NCBI RefSeq assembly: GCF_000741165.1
Contig: NZ_JGYN01000015.1
Location: forward strand, 1-64,000
Length of the DNA stretch: 64,000 nucleotides
Direction of reading: 5' to 3'
Source: Bifidobacterium biavatii DSM 23969
GTDB lineage: Bacteria; Actinomycetota; Actinomycetes; Actinomycetales; Bifidobacteriaceae
A program made the position numbers and the translations under genes. Of the stretch, positions 17,850-26,775 are shown piece after piece. Under the pieces are notes generated by a model, which was given only the letters and a program-made list of their open reading frames with translations, was not told the origin of the DNA and made no database searches. Each line of letters starts with the position of its first letter. Position 1 is the stretch's first letter.

Positions 17850-19637
17850 ATGAAGTTGGGCAGGTTCGAACCGCCATCGGCGGCCCAGACGGTGCTGTGC
17901 CTCGTATGCGGTGTGGTCGTCGCGGGCGCGGACAACGCCGCGACCGTCGCGACACTCGGGCCGTTCGACGCCCGTTTCGTCGTCCGCGCGCTCGGCATTG
18001 GCCTGCTCCTCCTCGTCGTGTTCCTCATCGGCGAGCGCCTCATGAAGGCTCCGGGGAAGACACGCCGAGTCGACACCTTCCCCGTGTTAGAACGCTACCG
18101 GTCCCTGCCATTTGCCGGACGGCTCCTCGTTCCGTCCGCGGTCATGCTCGCATGCTGGACGCCAGTCATCGTCATCATGTACCCCGGAACCATCTGGTAC
18201 GACACCGGCGACCAGATCGCCCAATGGTACGGCATCGAGGCGTACGGGCAGCCCGCCGGCTCGATCTCCTCCCATCACCCGCTGCTCGACACGATCGTGT
18301 TCGGCTCGCTCGCACGTCTCGGCGACGCGCTCGCCGGCGACTATCGGAGCGCATTGGCCGTCTACGCCGTCGTTCAGTGCGTCGTCATGTGCGTGGAACT
18401 GACCGGCGTGTGCCTGTATGTCGCGCGCGTCGGACGGGAAGGGGCCGCGCATATGGCCGCCGTCGCCCTGTTCGCCTTCTTCACGCTGTTCCCCGCCCTT
18501 GTGATCTTCATGATGTCGATCGTCAAGGATTCGCTGCATCTGCTGTTCCTCGTCCCGTGGCTGGTGTTGTTCGCCGAGACCGCCCGCACCCGTCTCGAGG
18601 CGCTGCATTCACCCCGTTTCGCCGTCGGATTCGTGGCCCTGTCCGTGCTAACCGCCCTGACGACGATGACCGGACTGTACGTGACGATCCTCTCCCTGTG
18701 CTGCCTGCCGCTGACACGGGCCGGCCGGGCGGATCGGCTGCGCGCACTCGCCGTCGCCTCCGTCACGGCGCTTATCACGATGATGGTCTTCCCGGCCGCC
18801 GTCCGTTCCGCTTTCGACGTGGAGTACGAGGATCAGAACCAGCTGCTGGTCGTGCCGATGCAGATGACCGCGCGGTACGCGCTCGATCATCCGGGCGACG
18901 TGACCGATACGGAGCGTGCTGCCATCGACCGGGTCAATCATGTGCCGTTCGAGGACATGGCTTTCCGTTACCACCCGTATCTGGCCGACCCGGTCATCCA
19001 GTACTCGCTGCGCGACCCTTCGGGCGTGGGGGAGTATCTCCGGGCGTGGGCCGTGATGGGCCTGCGCCATCCGGACTCGTATGCGAACGCGTTCGCCGCC
19101 CTCGAATCGGGATGGTTCTCGTTGCAGCGGACACCGATGAACGTCACTGACCGGGGAATCAGGCTTGATGAACTGCGCGGGATCGCAGGACAGGCGGCGG
19201 CCAACCGCATTCGGTTCCAGATCGCCGATGCGATCAGCCCTGCGTTCGCGCGCATGACCCGGTACCACGCGAACAACGCGAACAGCGCGAGCCGGTCGCG
19301 CGCCTACGCCCTGTGGGGGTTCTGGCAGTCGACGCCCGTGCTTCGGGTGCTCACGTTGACGGCCCTGTGGACATTCCTCCTGCCGGCGTTTCTTCTCTTC
19401 CGCCTGCTGCGGCCCCCATACGGTCGTATGCTTGCCCGCTGCGCGCTGCCGGCCGCGTATGCGGCGCCGCTTGTCTGGTCGCTGCTGTCGCTGCTTGCCA
19501 ACGCGATCTCCGTCCCGCTCAAGCCCACGGCCAGCAGATACATGCTGTGGGCGCTCGTCGTTGTTCCGTTCATGCTCGCCCTGTGCGCGTCGGAACGGTC
19601 GGAAAGCACTTGCCAGATGAAAGGAAACAGCCGATGA
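17850..19637 (+). CDS. large polytopic membrane protein, DUF6020/GT-C-like
   Basis: A 595-residue membrane protein with about 11-13 hydrophobic segments. After the second membrane segment comes an extracytoplasmic motif YPGTIWYDTGDQIAQWYG, with acidic residues at the place where GT-C glycosyltransferases carry their catalytic Asp/Glu. Then SSHHPLLDTIVFG follows. This layout fits the DUF6020 family, proposed membrane glycosyltransferases. A soluble loop (about residues 320-470) is likely outside the membrane. No clear ribosome binding site precedes the ATG. The stop overlaps the next start (ATGA), so it is translationally coupled to the flippase-like gene. Confidence 0.7.
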   Translation: MKLGRFEPPSAAQTVLCLVCGVVVAGADNAATVATLGPFDARFVVRALGIGLLLLVVFLIGERLMKAPGKTRRVDTFPVLERYRSLPFAGRLLVPSAVMLACWTPVIVIMYPGTIWYDTGDQIAQWYGIEAYGQPAGSISSHHPLLDTIVFGSLARLGDALAGDYRSALAVYAVVQCVVMCVELTGVCLYVARVGREGAAHMAAVALFAFFTLFPALVIFMMSIVKDSLHLLFLVPWLVLFAETARTRLEALHSPRFAVGFVALSVLTALTTMTGLYVTILSLCCLPLTRAGRADRLRALAVASVTALITMMVFPAAVRSAFDVEYEDQNQLLVVPMQMTARYALDHPGDVTDTERAAIDRVNHVPFEDMAFRYHPYLADPVIQYSLRDPSGVGEYLRAWAVMGLRHPDSYANAFAALESGWFSLQRTPMNVTDRGIRLDELRGIAGQAAANRIRFQIADAISPAFARMTRYHANNANSASRSRAYALWGFWQSTPVLRVLTLTALWTFLLPAFLLFRLLRPPYGRMLARCALPAAYAAPLVWSLLSLLANAISVPLKPTASRYMLWALVVVPFMLALCASERSESTCQMKGNSR

Positions 19638-21175
19638 ACCGCGGACTTATCCTGAACCTCGTCAGCAACCTCGCGTTCTTCGTCAGCGGCTACGCGATCC
19701 ACTACTTCCTCGGCGGGTTTGCCTCGCCTGCCGCCTACGGGGTGGTGGGCACCATCATCACCGTGCTCGACGTCGAATATCTGTTCGTATCCAACGGCGC
19801 GCGGCAGTCCCTGTCGCGCACCCTGTCATCCGGACGGTACGACCCGCGCGACGTGATTGTCAAGACCCTCGTCGTGCAGACGGCCATCGTCGCCGCGTTC
19901 GTGGCCGTCGACGTGCTCGGCGCCCCCGTGTTCGGTCAAGTGCTGAACGACCGGTCACTCGACCTGTACATGCGTCTGGCCGCGTTCCTCGTACCCGCCA
20001 ACGGCCTGTACGTCGTGATGCTCGGCATCAACGACGGGCTGAAACGATTCGGCCACAGCGCGCTCCTGTCCACGCTGTACCCGCTCATCAAGCTCGGCAC
20101 GATCCCGCTGATCATGATCATATTCCCCGACCGACCGGTCATCGGCGTGGAGGTCGGTTACTGCGCGGCGATGGTGCTTGTCATCCTTATCGGCGCGGCG
20201 ATGCTCGCGCCGCATCTGATCGGCATGCGCCGGCGCGGAGGGGCTTCCAACGAGTCCCGATACCGCATCGGCTGGCGTGAGGCCGCGCACGGCACGATCT
20301 CGTTCTCCCTGTTCTTCATCATGGCTTCGCTCGTCTTGAGCGCCGACACGCTCGTCGTCAAAGCCAACCTGCCCGACGCGATGTCCGGTTTCTACACCGG
20401 GGCGATGAACTTCGGCAAAACCACGTACTACCTTCTGCAGGCGTTCGCCGTGATCATCCTGCCCGTCGTCTCCGGTCTCATCAGCGAGGGGCTGCGCGGG
20501 GAGGCGCTTGCCAAGGCCCGCGACCTCGTGCTGCTGGCCATCGTGTTCATCCTGCCGATGGCCGTGTCCATCTCGGCCACGAGCCCGAATCTCCTGTCGT
20601 CCTTCTACTCGCAGCCATTTTCCGTGGCCGCGCCGGCTTTGACGTGCCTTGCGCTTTCGAGCTTCTTTATGGGCGCCACGGTTGTGCTCAACATGGTGCT
20701 GAACGCCGAAAGGGACACGCGCTTCTCCGACATCCTCTCCTCCGTATCCCTGCCGGTTGTGGTCGTCGCGTTCGTCGTCGCCGCCCGTCTCGGGGGCATC
20801 ACCGCCGTGGCCGCCACGAGCATGGGCGCGACGTTCCTGACGATGCTCGTCTCCTACCTTGAGGTGCGCCGCCGGTTCGGTGACGTCATGTCACGCGCTG
20901 CGTGGATCGTCGTCGGCGTCAACGTCGTCCTGTGGGCTGTGATGGCGGCGCTTGACTCGGTGCTTCCCGTCCGCAACTTCATCGTGCTCGTGCTCATTTA
21001 TGCGTTCGCATACGCGGCCTATCTGGCGGTGCTCGCTGGGATGGGTGTGCTCTCTGCGGCGTGGGTCAAGGCGTTCGCCGCGGGATTGGGCCGCGGCGGT
21101 GCGACCGGCGGTCCCGCGGGAGTCGGCGCGCGGACGGCACCTGCCACCGCCGGCGTGAATGGGAGTGCCAGGTGA
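19634..21175 (+). CDS. MOP/Wzx-like polysaccharide flippase family protein
   Basis: A 513-residue protein with about 14 membrane segments, typical of the polysaccharide-transport branch of the MOP superfamily (Wzx/RfbX/MurJ relatives), which moves lipid-linked sugars across the membrane. It starts MNRGLILNLVSNLAFFVSG, with a standard N-terminal flippase helix. Further hallmarks are VVGTIITVLDVEYLFVSNG and the central GFYTGAMNFGKTTYYLLQAF. The ATG at 19634 overlaps the previous stop by four bases, with AAAGGAA upstream. A Gly/Ala/Thr-rich tail closes the protein. The substrate is unknown. Confidence 0.8.
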   Translation: MNRGLILNLVSNLAFFVSGYAIHYFLGGFASPAAYGVVGTIITVLDVEYLFVSNGARQSLSRTLSSGRYDPRDVIVKTLVVQTAIVAAFVAVDVLGAPVFGQVLNDRSLDLYMRLAAFLVPANGLYVVMLGINDGLKRFGHSALLSTLYPLIKLGTIPLIMIIFPDRPVIGVEVGYCAAMVLVILIGAAMLAPHLIGMRRRGGASNESRYRIGWREAAHGTISFSLFFIMASLVLSADTLVVKANLPDAMSGFYTGAMNFGKTTYYLLQAFAVIILPVVSGLISEGLRGEALAKARDLVLLAIVFILPMAVSISATSPNLLSSFYSQPFSVAAPALTCLALSSFFMGATVVLNMVLNAERDTRFSDILSSVSLPVVVVAFVVAARLGGITAVAATSMGATFLTMLVSYLEVRRRFGDVMSRAAWIVVGVNVVLWAVMAALDSVLPVRNFIVLVLIYAFAYAAYLAVLAGMGVLSAAWVKAFAAGLGRGGATGGPAGVGARTAPATAGVNGSAR

Positions 21176-23358
21176 TGCGGGGAATCCGGATGCCCCGGAC
21201 GACAGGGACGAGTGCTGTGCCGGCCTTCATCGCAATCCTTGTGATCGCCCTCCTCGAATTGTTCGTCTTCAACCTGCCGTTCTGGCAGACGGTCGGATCC
21301 CGTCCCGAACAGGCTCACGACGACGGCGTCGGTTCGGGCCTCACCGTCGAATCGGACGGTTCCGCCGTCGTCACCGATCCTGACAACGCGTGGCGTGATC
21401 TGTCCGCCGACCAGTCGATCGAATACCTGTACATGGGCCACTCGGACACCGAACATCCGCGTCAGGACGACGCCGTACGCTGGCGGATCTCCACTGCGAA
21501 GAATACCGACGGCGGCTGGTACAACGCCAACGCTGACGTCGGCTACTCGCCCTCCTCCGAAGCCTCCCGCTACTCCCGCGTCGGCGGCCGCGCCACCCGC
21601 GTGCGCATACGCTACCAAATGGACAAGGGCGCGGTCATCCCGTACAACACGGTGACCGTGAACCCGCACGTGCCGATGCGGTTCAGCCCCTTGCGACTCG
21701 CGCTCGAAATCATCGTCGCCCTGCTCGTCATCCTGTTCAGGCCCTCATCGCGCCTCTACCGGATACGCTTGGCACGAACCCGAGCCTGTCTTGTCCCGCT
21801 CGCCCTGTGCGCCGCGTTCGCATGTCTCGTGCCGCTCGGCCTGTTCGCCATGGCCGCACCGCAGGACAACCCCGAACCGGTCTACTGGGACTTCTACGCC
21901 ACATGGCAGGCCACCGATCAGTACCAGCGGCTCGCCGACGCGATCCTCCACGGCCGCGCATGGCTCGACTATCCGGTCAACGACGCGTTCGCGGCCATGG
22001 CCAACCCGTACGACACGCGCTCACGCACCCAGCTTGCCCTGAACCACCCCGACGTGCCCATCTATTTCGACGTCGCCTTCCATGGTGGACGCTACTACAG
22101 CTATTTCGGAGTGCTGCCGGCGCTCCTCCTGTTCGCCCCGTTTAAAGCCGTGACCGGTATGCCGTTGCCCACCAACGCCAGCATCGCCGTTGTCGCCCTG
22201 CTGGCCAGCGCCGCATGTACCCTGCTTGCCGTCCAGATCGCCCGGCTGATCGGTCGTCGCCGTCCCGTTTCGCTCGGCGCGACCATGCTCGCCATAATCG
22301 CGTTCATGCTCGGCAACGGCATCGCCATGCTCATCCAACTCGGCCTGTTCTACCAGATCCCGCAGGAGCTGGCGGTCGCGTGCGCGGCCGGCGGTCTTGC
22401 CGCATGGATTCAGGCGAAACTGCGCGGTCTTGATTCGGGCGATCCCGACAAGCGGTTCCTCGCCCTTGGCTCGCTGCTCATGGCATTGACGATCGCGAGC
22501 CGGCCGCATGTAGTCGTCGCCTCGCTGATCGCCATACCCCTGTTCGCCGACGAGATCCGCGGCCTATGGTGCGACGGGCTGGACGGCCGCCGCGGACTCC
22601 TGCGCGAGACGGCAGTCTGGGCGTGCGCGCTCATCCCGTATGCGATCGTGTTCCTGCCCCAGTTTGCGTACAACATGGCCCGCTTCGGCTCGCCCATGGA
22701 CTTCGGCGCCACCTACAACCTCACCGGCTACGACATGACGCATTTCCACGCGCCGCTGACCCAATATCCGGCGTTCTTCTTCCACTACCTTCTCCAACCG
22801 CCGAACCTGACCGCCCACTTCCCGTTCGTCGGACAGGACGGGATACCGCTGACCACATGGCGATCCGAACATCCGCATTTCGGAGGATGGTTCATGACCG
22901 ACGCGCCGTTCGCGTTCATCCTGTTCGCGCTCGCCGTCTGGCGTCCGCTCATGGCGCGAGCGAAGGCCACGGGGCTCGTAGCCGGGGCGCTCGTGTGCGC
23001 GGGGCTCGCTTTCCTTGTCGACGCGCGCATCACCGGCGTCGACTACCGCTATGAGATCGACTTCGCGTGGATGATCATGATCGCCGTGGTCGCGGTGCTG
23101 TATGCGCTCGACGCAGGGTTCGGCGCGGTCACCGTCAACGACGTCGCGGAGGAGAAAGAGACCGGTGCGTGCGCGAATATGACCGGGCACGCGCTCCCGT
23201 TCGACGCCCGTTCGGCGTTGCGGCGGCTCGTGTTCGGCTGGTTTACGACGGGGGTCGTCGCCGCGTTCCTGTTCTTGTTCTTCAAGCAGTTCGCGCCCGG
23301 CATGAACATGCCCGTGCGCATCTGGTGGGATGTCGCCTCCTGGTTCCTGTTCATGTGA
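21175..23358 (+). CDS. large polytopic membrane protein, probable GT-C glycosyltransferase
   Basis: A 727-residue membrane protein. An N-terminal signal-anchor (about residues 10-35) is followed by a ~120-residue extracytoplasmic beta-rich domain (VESDGSAVVTDPDNAWRDL onward), then about 11-12 membrane segments. A loop after the second membrane helix contains PVYWDFYATWQATDQYQRLA and a DVPIYFDVAFHGGRYYSYFG stretch, as in GT-C proteins of surface polysaccharide pathways. The ATG at 21175 shares one base with the previous stop (TGATG), so the three genes form one coupled operon. The actual sugar donor and acceptor cannot be read from the sequence. Confidence 0.72.
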   Translation: MRGIRMPRTTGTSAVPAFIAILVIALLELFVFNLPFWQTVGSRPEQAHDDGVGSGLTVESDGSAVVTDPDNAWRDLSADQSIEYLYMGHSDTEHPRQDDAVRWRISTAKNTDGGWYNANADVGYSPSSEASRYSRVGGRATRVRIRYQMDKGAVIPYNTVTVNPHVPMRFSPLRLALEIIVALLVILFRPSSRLYRIRLARTRACLVPLALCAAFACLVPLGLFAMAAPQDNPEPVYWDFYATWQATDQYQRLADAILHGRAWLDYPVNDAFAAMANPYDTRSRTQLALNHPDVPIYFDVAFHGGRYYSYFGVLPALLLFAPFKAVTGMPLPTNASIAVVALLASAACTLLAVQIARLIGRRRPVSLGATMLAIIAFMLGNGIAMLIQLGLFYQIPQELAVACAAGGLAAWIQAKLRGLDSGDPDKRFLALGSLLMALTIASRPHVVVASLIAIPLFADEIRGLWCDGLDGRRGLLRETAVWACALIPYAIVFLPQFAYNMARFGSPMDFGATYNLTGYDMTHFHAPLTQYPAFFFHYLLQPPNLTAHFPFVGQDGIPLTTWRSEHPHFGGWFMTDAPFAFILFALAVWRPLMARAKATGLVAGALVCAGLAFLVDARITGVDYRYEIDFAWMIMIAVVAVLYALDAGFGAVTVNDVAEEKETGACANMTGHALPFDARSALRRLVFGWFTTGVVAAFLFLFFKQFAPGMNMPVRIWWDVASWFLFM

Positions 23359-23536
23359 GAAGACTCGCGCCTCACGTCGCATCGATGTGCGAGACAGGCG
23401 GCACCGAAGAGGGGCGTGAGCTTGGCGGATGTGTCGTGTCGTATCCGACCGTGGAACCGACGAGGATGCGCGCCGCGAACCGCATCTGCTGCTGATCGGC
23501 GGAAACCGCGTGAGCGGCACGGTTCTGACGGTTGGT

Positions 23537-24244
23537 CTACCGGTGTACGTTGATCCACAGGATCGCGAGCTGCGTGCGGTTCGTCAGTCCCATTTTGTCG
23601 AGGATGCCGCTGATGCGGTTGCGCACCGTGCCCTCGCTCAAGAACAGTTTGGCAGCGATGTCGCGATTGTCGAGTCCCTCGGCGACCAGCGCGGTGATGT
23701 CGCGGTCACGTTCCGGCAGCGCTTCGAGCGCGGCCCGGTCGGCGGCGTGATCCTGCCCTTGGGCGACTGCGGATGCGATACCGGATGCCGTACCGGTCCG
23801 ATCGGCCGCATCGGTTGCGTTGGCCGACGGTCCGTCGCCCGACAGCTTGCCCAGCACCTCCGCGCCGAGCACGATCTGCCCGGCCATCACTGCCTGCAAC
23901 GCCGGGCCGACCGACGCGACGTCCTGTTTGATGAGATATCCGCGCGCTCCGAGCGACACGGCCTGCGTGATATACGACCTGTCAGCGAACGTGGTCAGGA
24001 ACAGGATCTTCGCGCCCGGATCCTTGGCGAGAATCTCGCGGGCCGCCGTCAGACCGTCCTTACCGGGCATCTGCACGTCGATGAGCAGCACGTCCGGCCG
24101 GCTTGACGGCGACCGGAAATACTCCGTCACCGCCGCGTTTCCGTCATTCGCCGTCCACAGCACGTCCGCCGTGCCCGTTGCCGTCAGAATCGTCGCCAAC
24201 GACTGGCATACGATCGGATCGTCGTCTGCAATCGCCGTTCTCAT
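23537..24244 (-). CDS. NarL/LuxR-family response regulator
   Basis: A 235-residue two-component response regulator. The receiver domain (1-115) has the acidic pair DDD at the N-terminus, the phospho-acceptor Asp in LLIDVQMPG, the Thr switch in LFLTTFAD and the Lys in YLIKQD. The C-terminal helix-turn-helix of the LuxR type begins LPERDRDITALVAEGLDNRD and contains LFLSEGTVRNRISGIL. The linker between the domains is unusually long and Ala/Asp-rich (about residues 140-170). It lies 48 bases downstream of its histidine kinase and presumably controls the divergent ABC-2 operon. Confidence 0.93.
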   Translation of the reverse strand: MRTAIADDDPIVCQSLATILTATGTADVLWTANDGNAAVTEYFRSPSSRPDVLLIDVQMPGKDGLTAAREILAKDPGAKILFLTTFADRSYITQAVSLGARGYLIKQDVASVGPALQAVMAGQIVLGAEVLGKLSGDGPSANATDAADRTGTASGIASAVAQGQDHAADRAALEALPERDRDITALVAEGLDNRDIAAKLFLSEGTVRNRISGILDKMGLTNRTQLAILWINVHR

Positions 24245-24292
24245 CGTCGCTCCCTGTCTATCGGTTGACCGGCGGAACGGGTCCGTTGCCGG

Positions 24293-25501
24293 TCATGATC
24301 GTCCGCCACGATCATGGTATGTCCACTGGCGTTTGGGAATCGTGACGAACACGCGCCAGCCGCCGCCGTACGGGCCGCATGACGACGTGCCGCCGAGCGT
24401 GCGCACGCGGCGTTCGATGTCGGCCAATCCCATGCCGCGCAACGATTCGGCATCGGCGGAACCCGCCGCATGAGACGCGTCGGTCGCCGGCTTGGCTGGC
24501 CCCGGATCCTGCACGACCAGCTGCCAGAGCGCTGGGAAATCACGCAGCGTCACGCTTGCCGAGCGCGCGTCGCTGTGCCGGGCCACGTTCGACAATGATT
24601 CGCGGATCACCGTCGCGAAACAGCGTGTCACCGGCGCCGGCGCATCCTTGATTTCGTTCGACAGCGTCACCGTGAAGCCTGGCGACGCATCGCCGAACGT
24701 GTGCGCCGCGTCCTCGATCTGCGCGGCGAAATCTGTGCCGTCGTCCTCGAGATCATGCACGGATCGGCGCACCATCGTCATCGCCTCGTTCAGCGTGCCG
24801 TTCAACGCGTCGAACCCCTGCGCGGCGACCGGGTCATTCGTTGCGTCGGCCACGGCCTTGCCGGCCTGCGACTGCATGATCGCACGCGTGAGCAGGTGGC
24901 CGACATTGTCGTGGATGTCGCGGGCGATGCGTGTGCGCTCGTTGAGCGTGGCCGTGCGAATCGACTGCGTGCGCTCCTCGGCGACGTCGGCCATGCGTCG
25001 ACAGTTGACGCGGCCGCTGTCGCGGGCCAGATCCTGCGTATGCCTCAGTGATCGGCGCAAACGCGTGACGGTTTCGCGTGACCGGCCGAGCATCATGCCG
25101 ATGACGGCGAGCAATCCGGTGAGCATCATGATCGTACGGTCGGTTGCGACCGACGCCCGCACAAACGCGACGACGATCGGCACGAACGGCAGACAACGGA
25201 CCAGCCGATCGGCACGAGCGTCGTGTAACATCGCCGGAAGACGCGGCGCATCATAGGCGACGGCCGGCAGAAAAGCGCACCAACGTGGCATCAGCAGGGC
25301 CGCCGCCAGGAACAGGCAGGACGGCACGGCGGCCAAAACCGGGGGAGTGCGCCGCGACATCAACCATTCAGACAGACAGGACAACGAGACCGCGACCAGC
25401 AAACCGATCAGCGACAGGGAATCAAAGCCGGACAGCACCGCCACGGCCGTTCCGCAGGCCACGAGCAGGGCTTTCTCCAGCAAGATGAGCATGCGGCTCA
25501 T
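24293..25501 (-). CDS. sensor histidine kinase (HisKA_3 type)
   Basis: About 402 residues. Four to six hydrophobic segments in the first ~140 residues form a membrane sensor without a large outer domain, as in kinases that sense through a partner transporter. The dimerisation box ERTRIARDIHDNVGHLLT carries the phospho-His. The ATPase domain shows RESLSNVARHSDA (N box) and GMGLADIERRVRTLGG (G box). The start is ambiguous between the ATG at 25501 and 25492, neither with a good ribosome binding site. Palindrome copy C begins only six bases upstream. It pairs with the response regulator gene downstream and is divergent from the exporter operon. Confidence 0.9.
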   Translation of the reverse strand: MSRMLILLEKALLVACGTAVAVLSGFDSLSLIGLLVAVSLSCLSEWLMSRRTPPVLAAVPSCLFLAAALLMPRWCAFLPAVAYDAPRLPAMLHDARADRLVRCLPFVPIVVAFVRASVATDRTIMMLTGLLAVIGMMLGRSRETVTRLRRSLRHTQDLARDSGRVNCRRMADVAEERTQSIRTATLNERTRIARDIHDNVGHLLTRAIMQSQAGKAVADATNDPVAAQGFDALNGTLNEAMTMVRRSVHDLEDDGTDFAAQIEDAAHTFGDASPGFTVTLSNEIKDAPAPVTRCFATVIRESLSNVARHSDARSASVTLRDFPALWQLVVQDPGPAKPATDASHAAGSADAESLRGMGLADIERRVRTLGGTSSCGPYGGGWRVFVTIPKRQWTYHDRGGRS

Positions 25502-25506
25502 CGTAG

Positions 25507-25545
25507 CCGGTTCCCGGGATGCGGCGGCACAATCCCGGGAACCGG
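25507..25545 (+). repeat. dispersed palindrome, copy C
   Basis: A 39-base element with arms CCGGTTCCCGGGAT and AATCCCGGGAACCGG around a 10-base loop. It is the most symmetrical of the four copies. It lies at the kinase start codon, in the same orientation as copies A, B and D. Confidence 0.85.
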
Positions 25546-25621
25546 CAAGCGAACATATCCGAACGTTGTGCACACTGCAAATGGCGTCATTCCAACGATT
25601 GCGAGCACAACCGAACATGCG

Positions 25622-25659
25622 CCGGTTCCCGGGAAATTCCGCCGACAATCCCGGGAACC
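25622..25659 (+). repeat. dispersed palindrome, copy D
   Basis: A 38-base element with left arm CCGGTTCCCGGGAA and right arm AATCCCGGGAACC. It starts 115 bases after copy C and 157 bases before the ABC ATPase start codon. Confidence 0.85.
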
Positions 25660-25778
25660 AGGACCACCGCAAATCCATGACAAATGTCACGGGCAACCGG
25701 CCAAGTCGTGACGGATGGCTGTGGCGCGGCCATGCCCCGACGCGAGAAGATGAAAACACCCCAAGGAAAGGAGCGGAC

Positions 25779-26732
25779 ATGACCGACAACAACCAGACAC
25801 CGGCCGTCCACGTCAGCCAACTGGTCAAACGATACGGCGACATGGTCGCGCTCGACTACTTCGACCTCGATGTGAACCAAGGCGAGATCTTCGGCCTGCT
25901 CGGCCCCAACGGCTCCGGCAAGACCACCGCCATCAACTGCATCCTCGCGCTGCTCACCTACGACGCCGGCACGATCCGCGTGTTCGGCCAGCCGATGACG
26001 CCGACCAGCTACGCGCTCAAACGCCGCATCGGCATCGTGCCGCAGAACGTCGCCGTGTTCAACGAACTGACCGTCACCGAAAACATCGACTACTTCTGCT
26101 CGTTGTACGTGCCGAAGAAAGCCGACCGCGCCCCGCTCGTCGAAGAGGCGATCGACTTCGCCGGACTTCAGGACTTCCGCAAGTTCCGCCCCGGCAAACT
26201 CTCCGGCGGCCTCCTCAGACGACTCAACATCGCATGCGGCATCGCGCACAAGCCCGACCTGATCTTCTTCGACGAGCCGACTGTGGCCGTCGACCCGCAA
26301 AGCCGCAACGCCATCCTCGAAGGCATTCAGAAGCTCAACCAAGCCGGTGCGACCGTGATCTACACGAGTCACTACATGGAGGAGGTCGAACAGATCTGCG
26401 ACCGCATCCTCATCATGGACCACGGCCGTCACCTCGCGCTCGGCACAGCCGACGAGCTGAAGTCCATGATCGACACGGGGGAGCGGATCACCATCGAGAC
26501 GTTCGATCTGACCGACGACGCGCTCACGGCCGTACGCGCGCTCCCGTTCGTGATCGAAGCGACCTACGACGGGCACGAACTGGCCGTGCGATGCCGGCGC
26601 GGCGACCACAACCTCGTCGACCTGATCGGCGTGCTGCGCGGCGCGGGCGCGAACATCGGCCACCTGACCAGCCGGCCGCCAAGCCTCAACGACGTGTTCC
26701 TTGAACTGACCGGCAAGGCGCTGCGGGACTGA
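25779..26732 (+). CDS. ABC-2 exporter ATP-binding protein
   Basis: A 317-residue ATPase that powers the two permeases encoded next. Walker A GPNGSGKTT (about residues 39-47), a Q-loop in GIVPQNV, signature LSGGLLRR (Leu in place of the usual Gln/Met), Walker B LIFFDEPT and the H-loop TSHYMEE are all present. The C-terminal ~80 residues form the extra domain common to DrrA/NodI-type exporters. AAGGAAAGGAG precedes the ATG at 25779. It is divergent from a histidine kinase gene. Such sets often export lipids, drugs or antimicrobial peptides; the substrate here is unknown. Confidence 0.93.
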   Translation: MTDNNQTPAVHVSQLVKRYGDMVALDYFDLDVNQGEIFGLLGPNGSGKTTAINCILALLTYDAGTIRVFGQPMTPTSYALKRRIGIVPQNVAVFNELTVTENIDYFCSLYVPKKADRAPLVEEAIDFAGLQDFRKFRPGKLSGGLLRRLNIACGIAHKPDLIFFDEPTVAVDPQSRNAILEGIQKLNQAGATVIYTSHYMEEVEQICDRILIMDHGRHLALGTADELKSMIDTGERITIETFDLTDDALTAVRALPFVIEATYDGHELAVRCRRGDHNLVDLIGVLRGAGANIGHLTSRPPSLNDVFLELTGKALRD

Positions 26733-26775
26733 CGGGAAGCAATCCCGCATCCTCCAACAAGGAAAGGAGAACGCC

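Larger units (their letters stand above)
25502..25778. promoter_or_regulatory. divergent region between the kinase and ABC-2 operon
   Basis: 277 bases separate the histidine kinase from the exporter operon. The region holds two long palindromes (copies C and D) and an 84-base AT-richer stretch near 25700-25770. It is the natural place for response-regulator binding and for both promoters. Confidence 0.55.
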
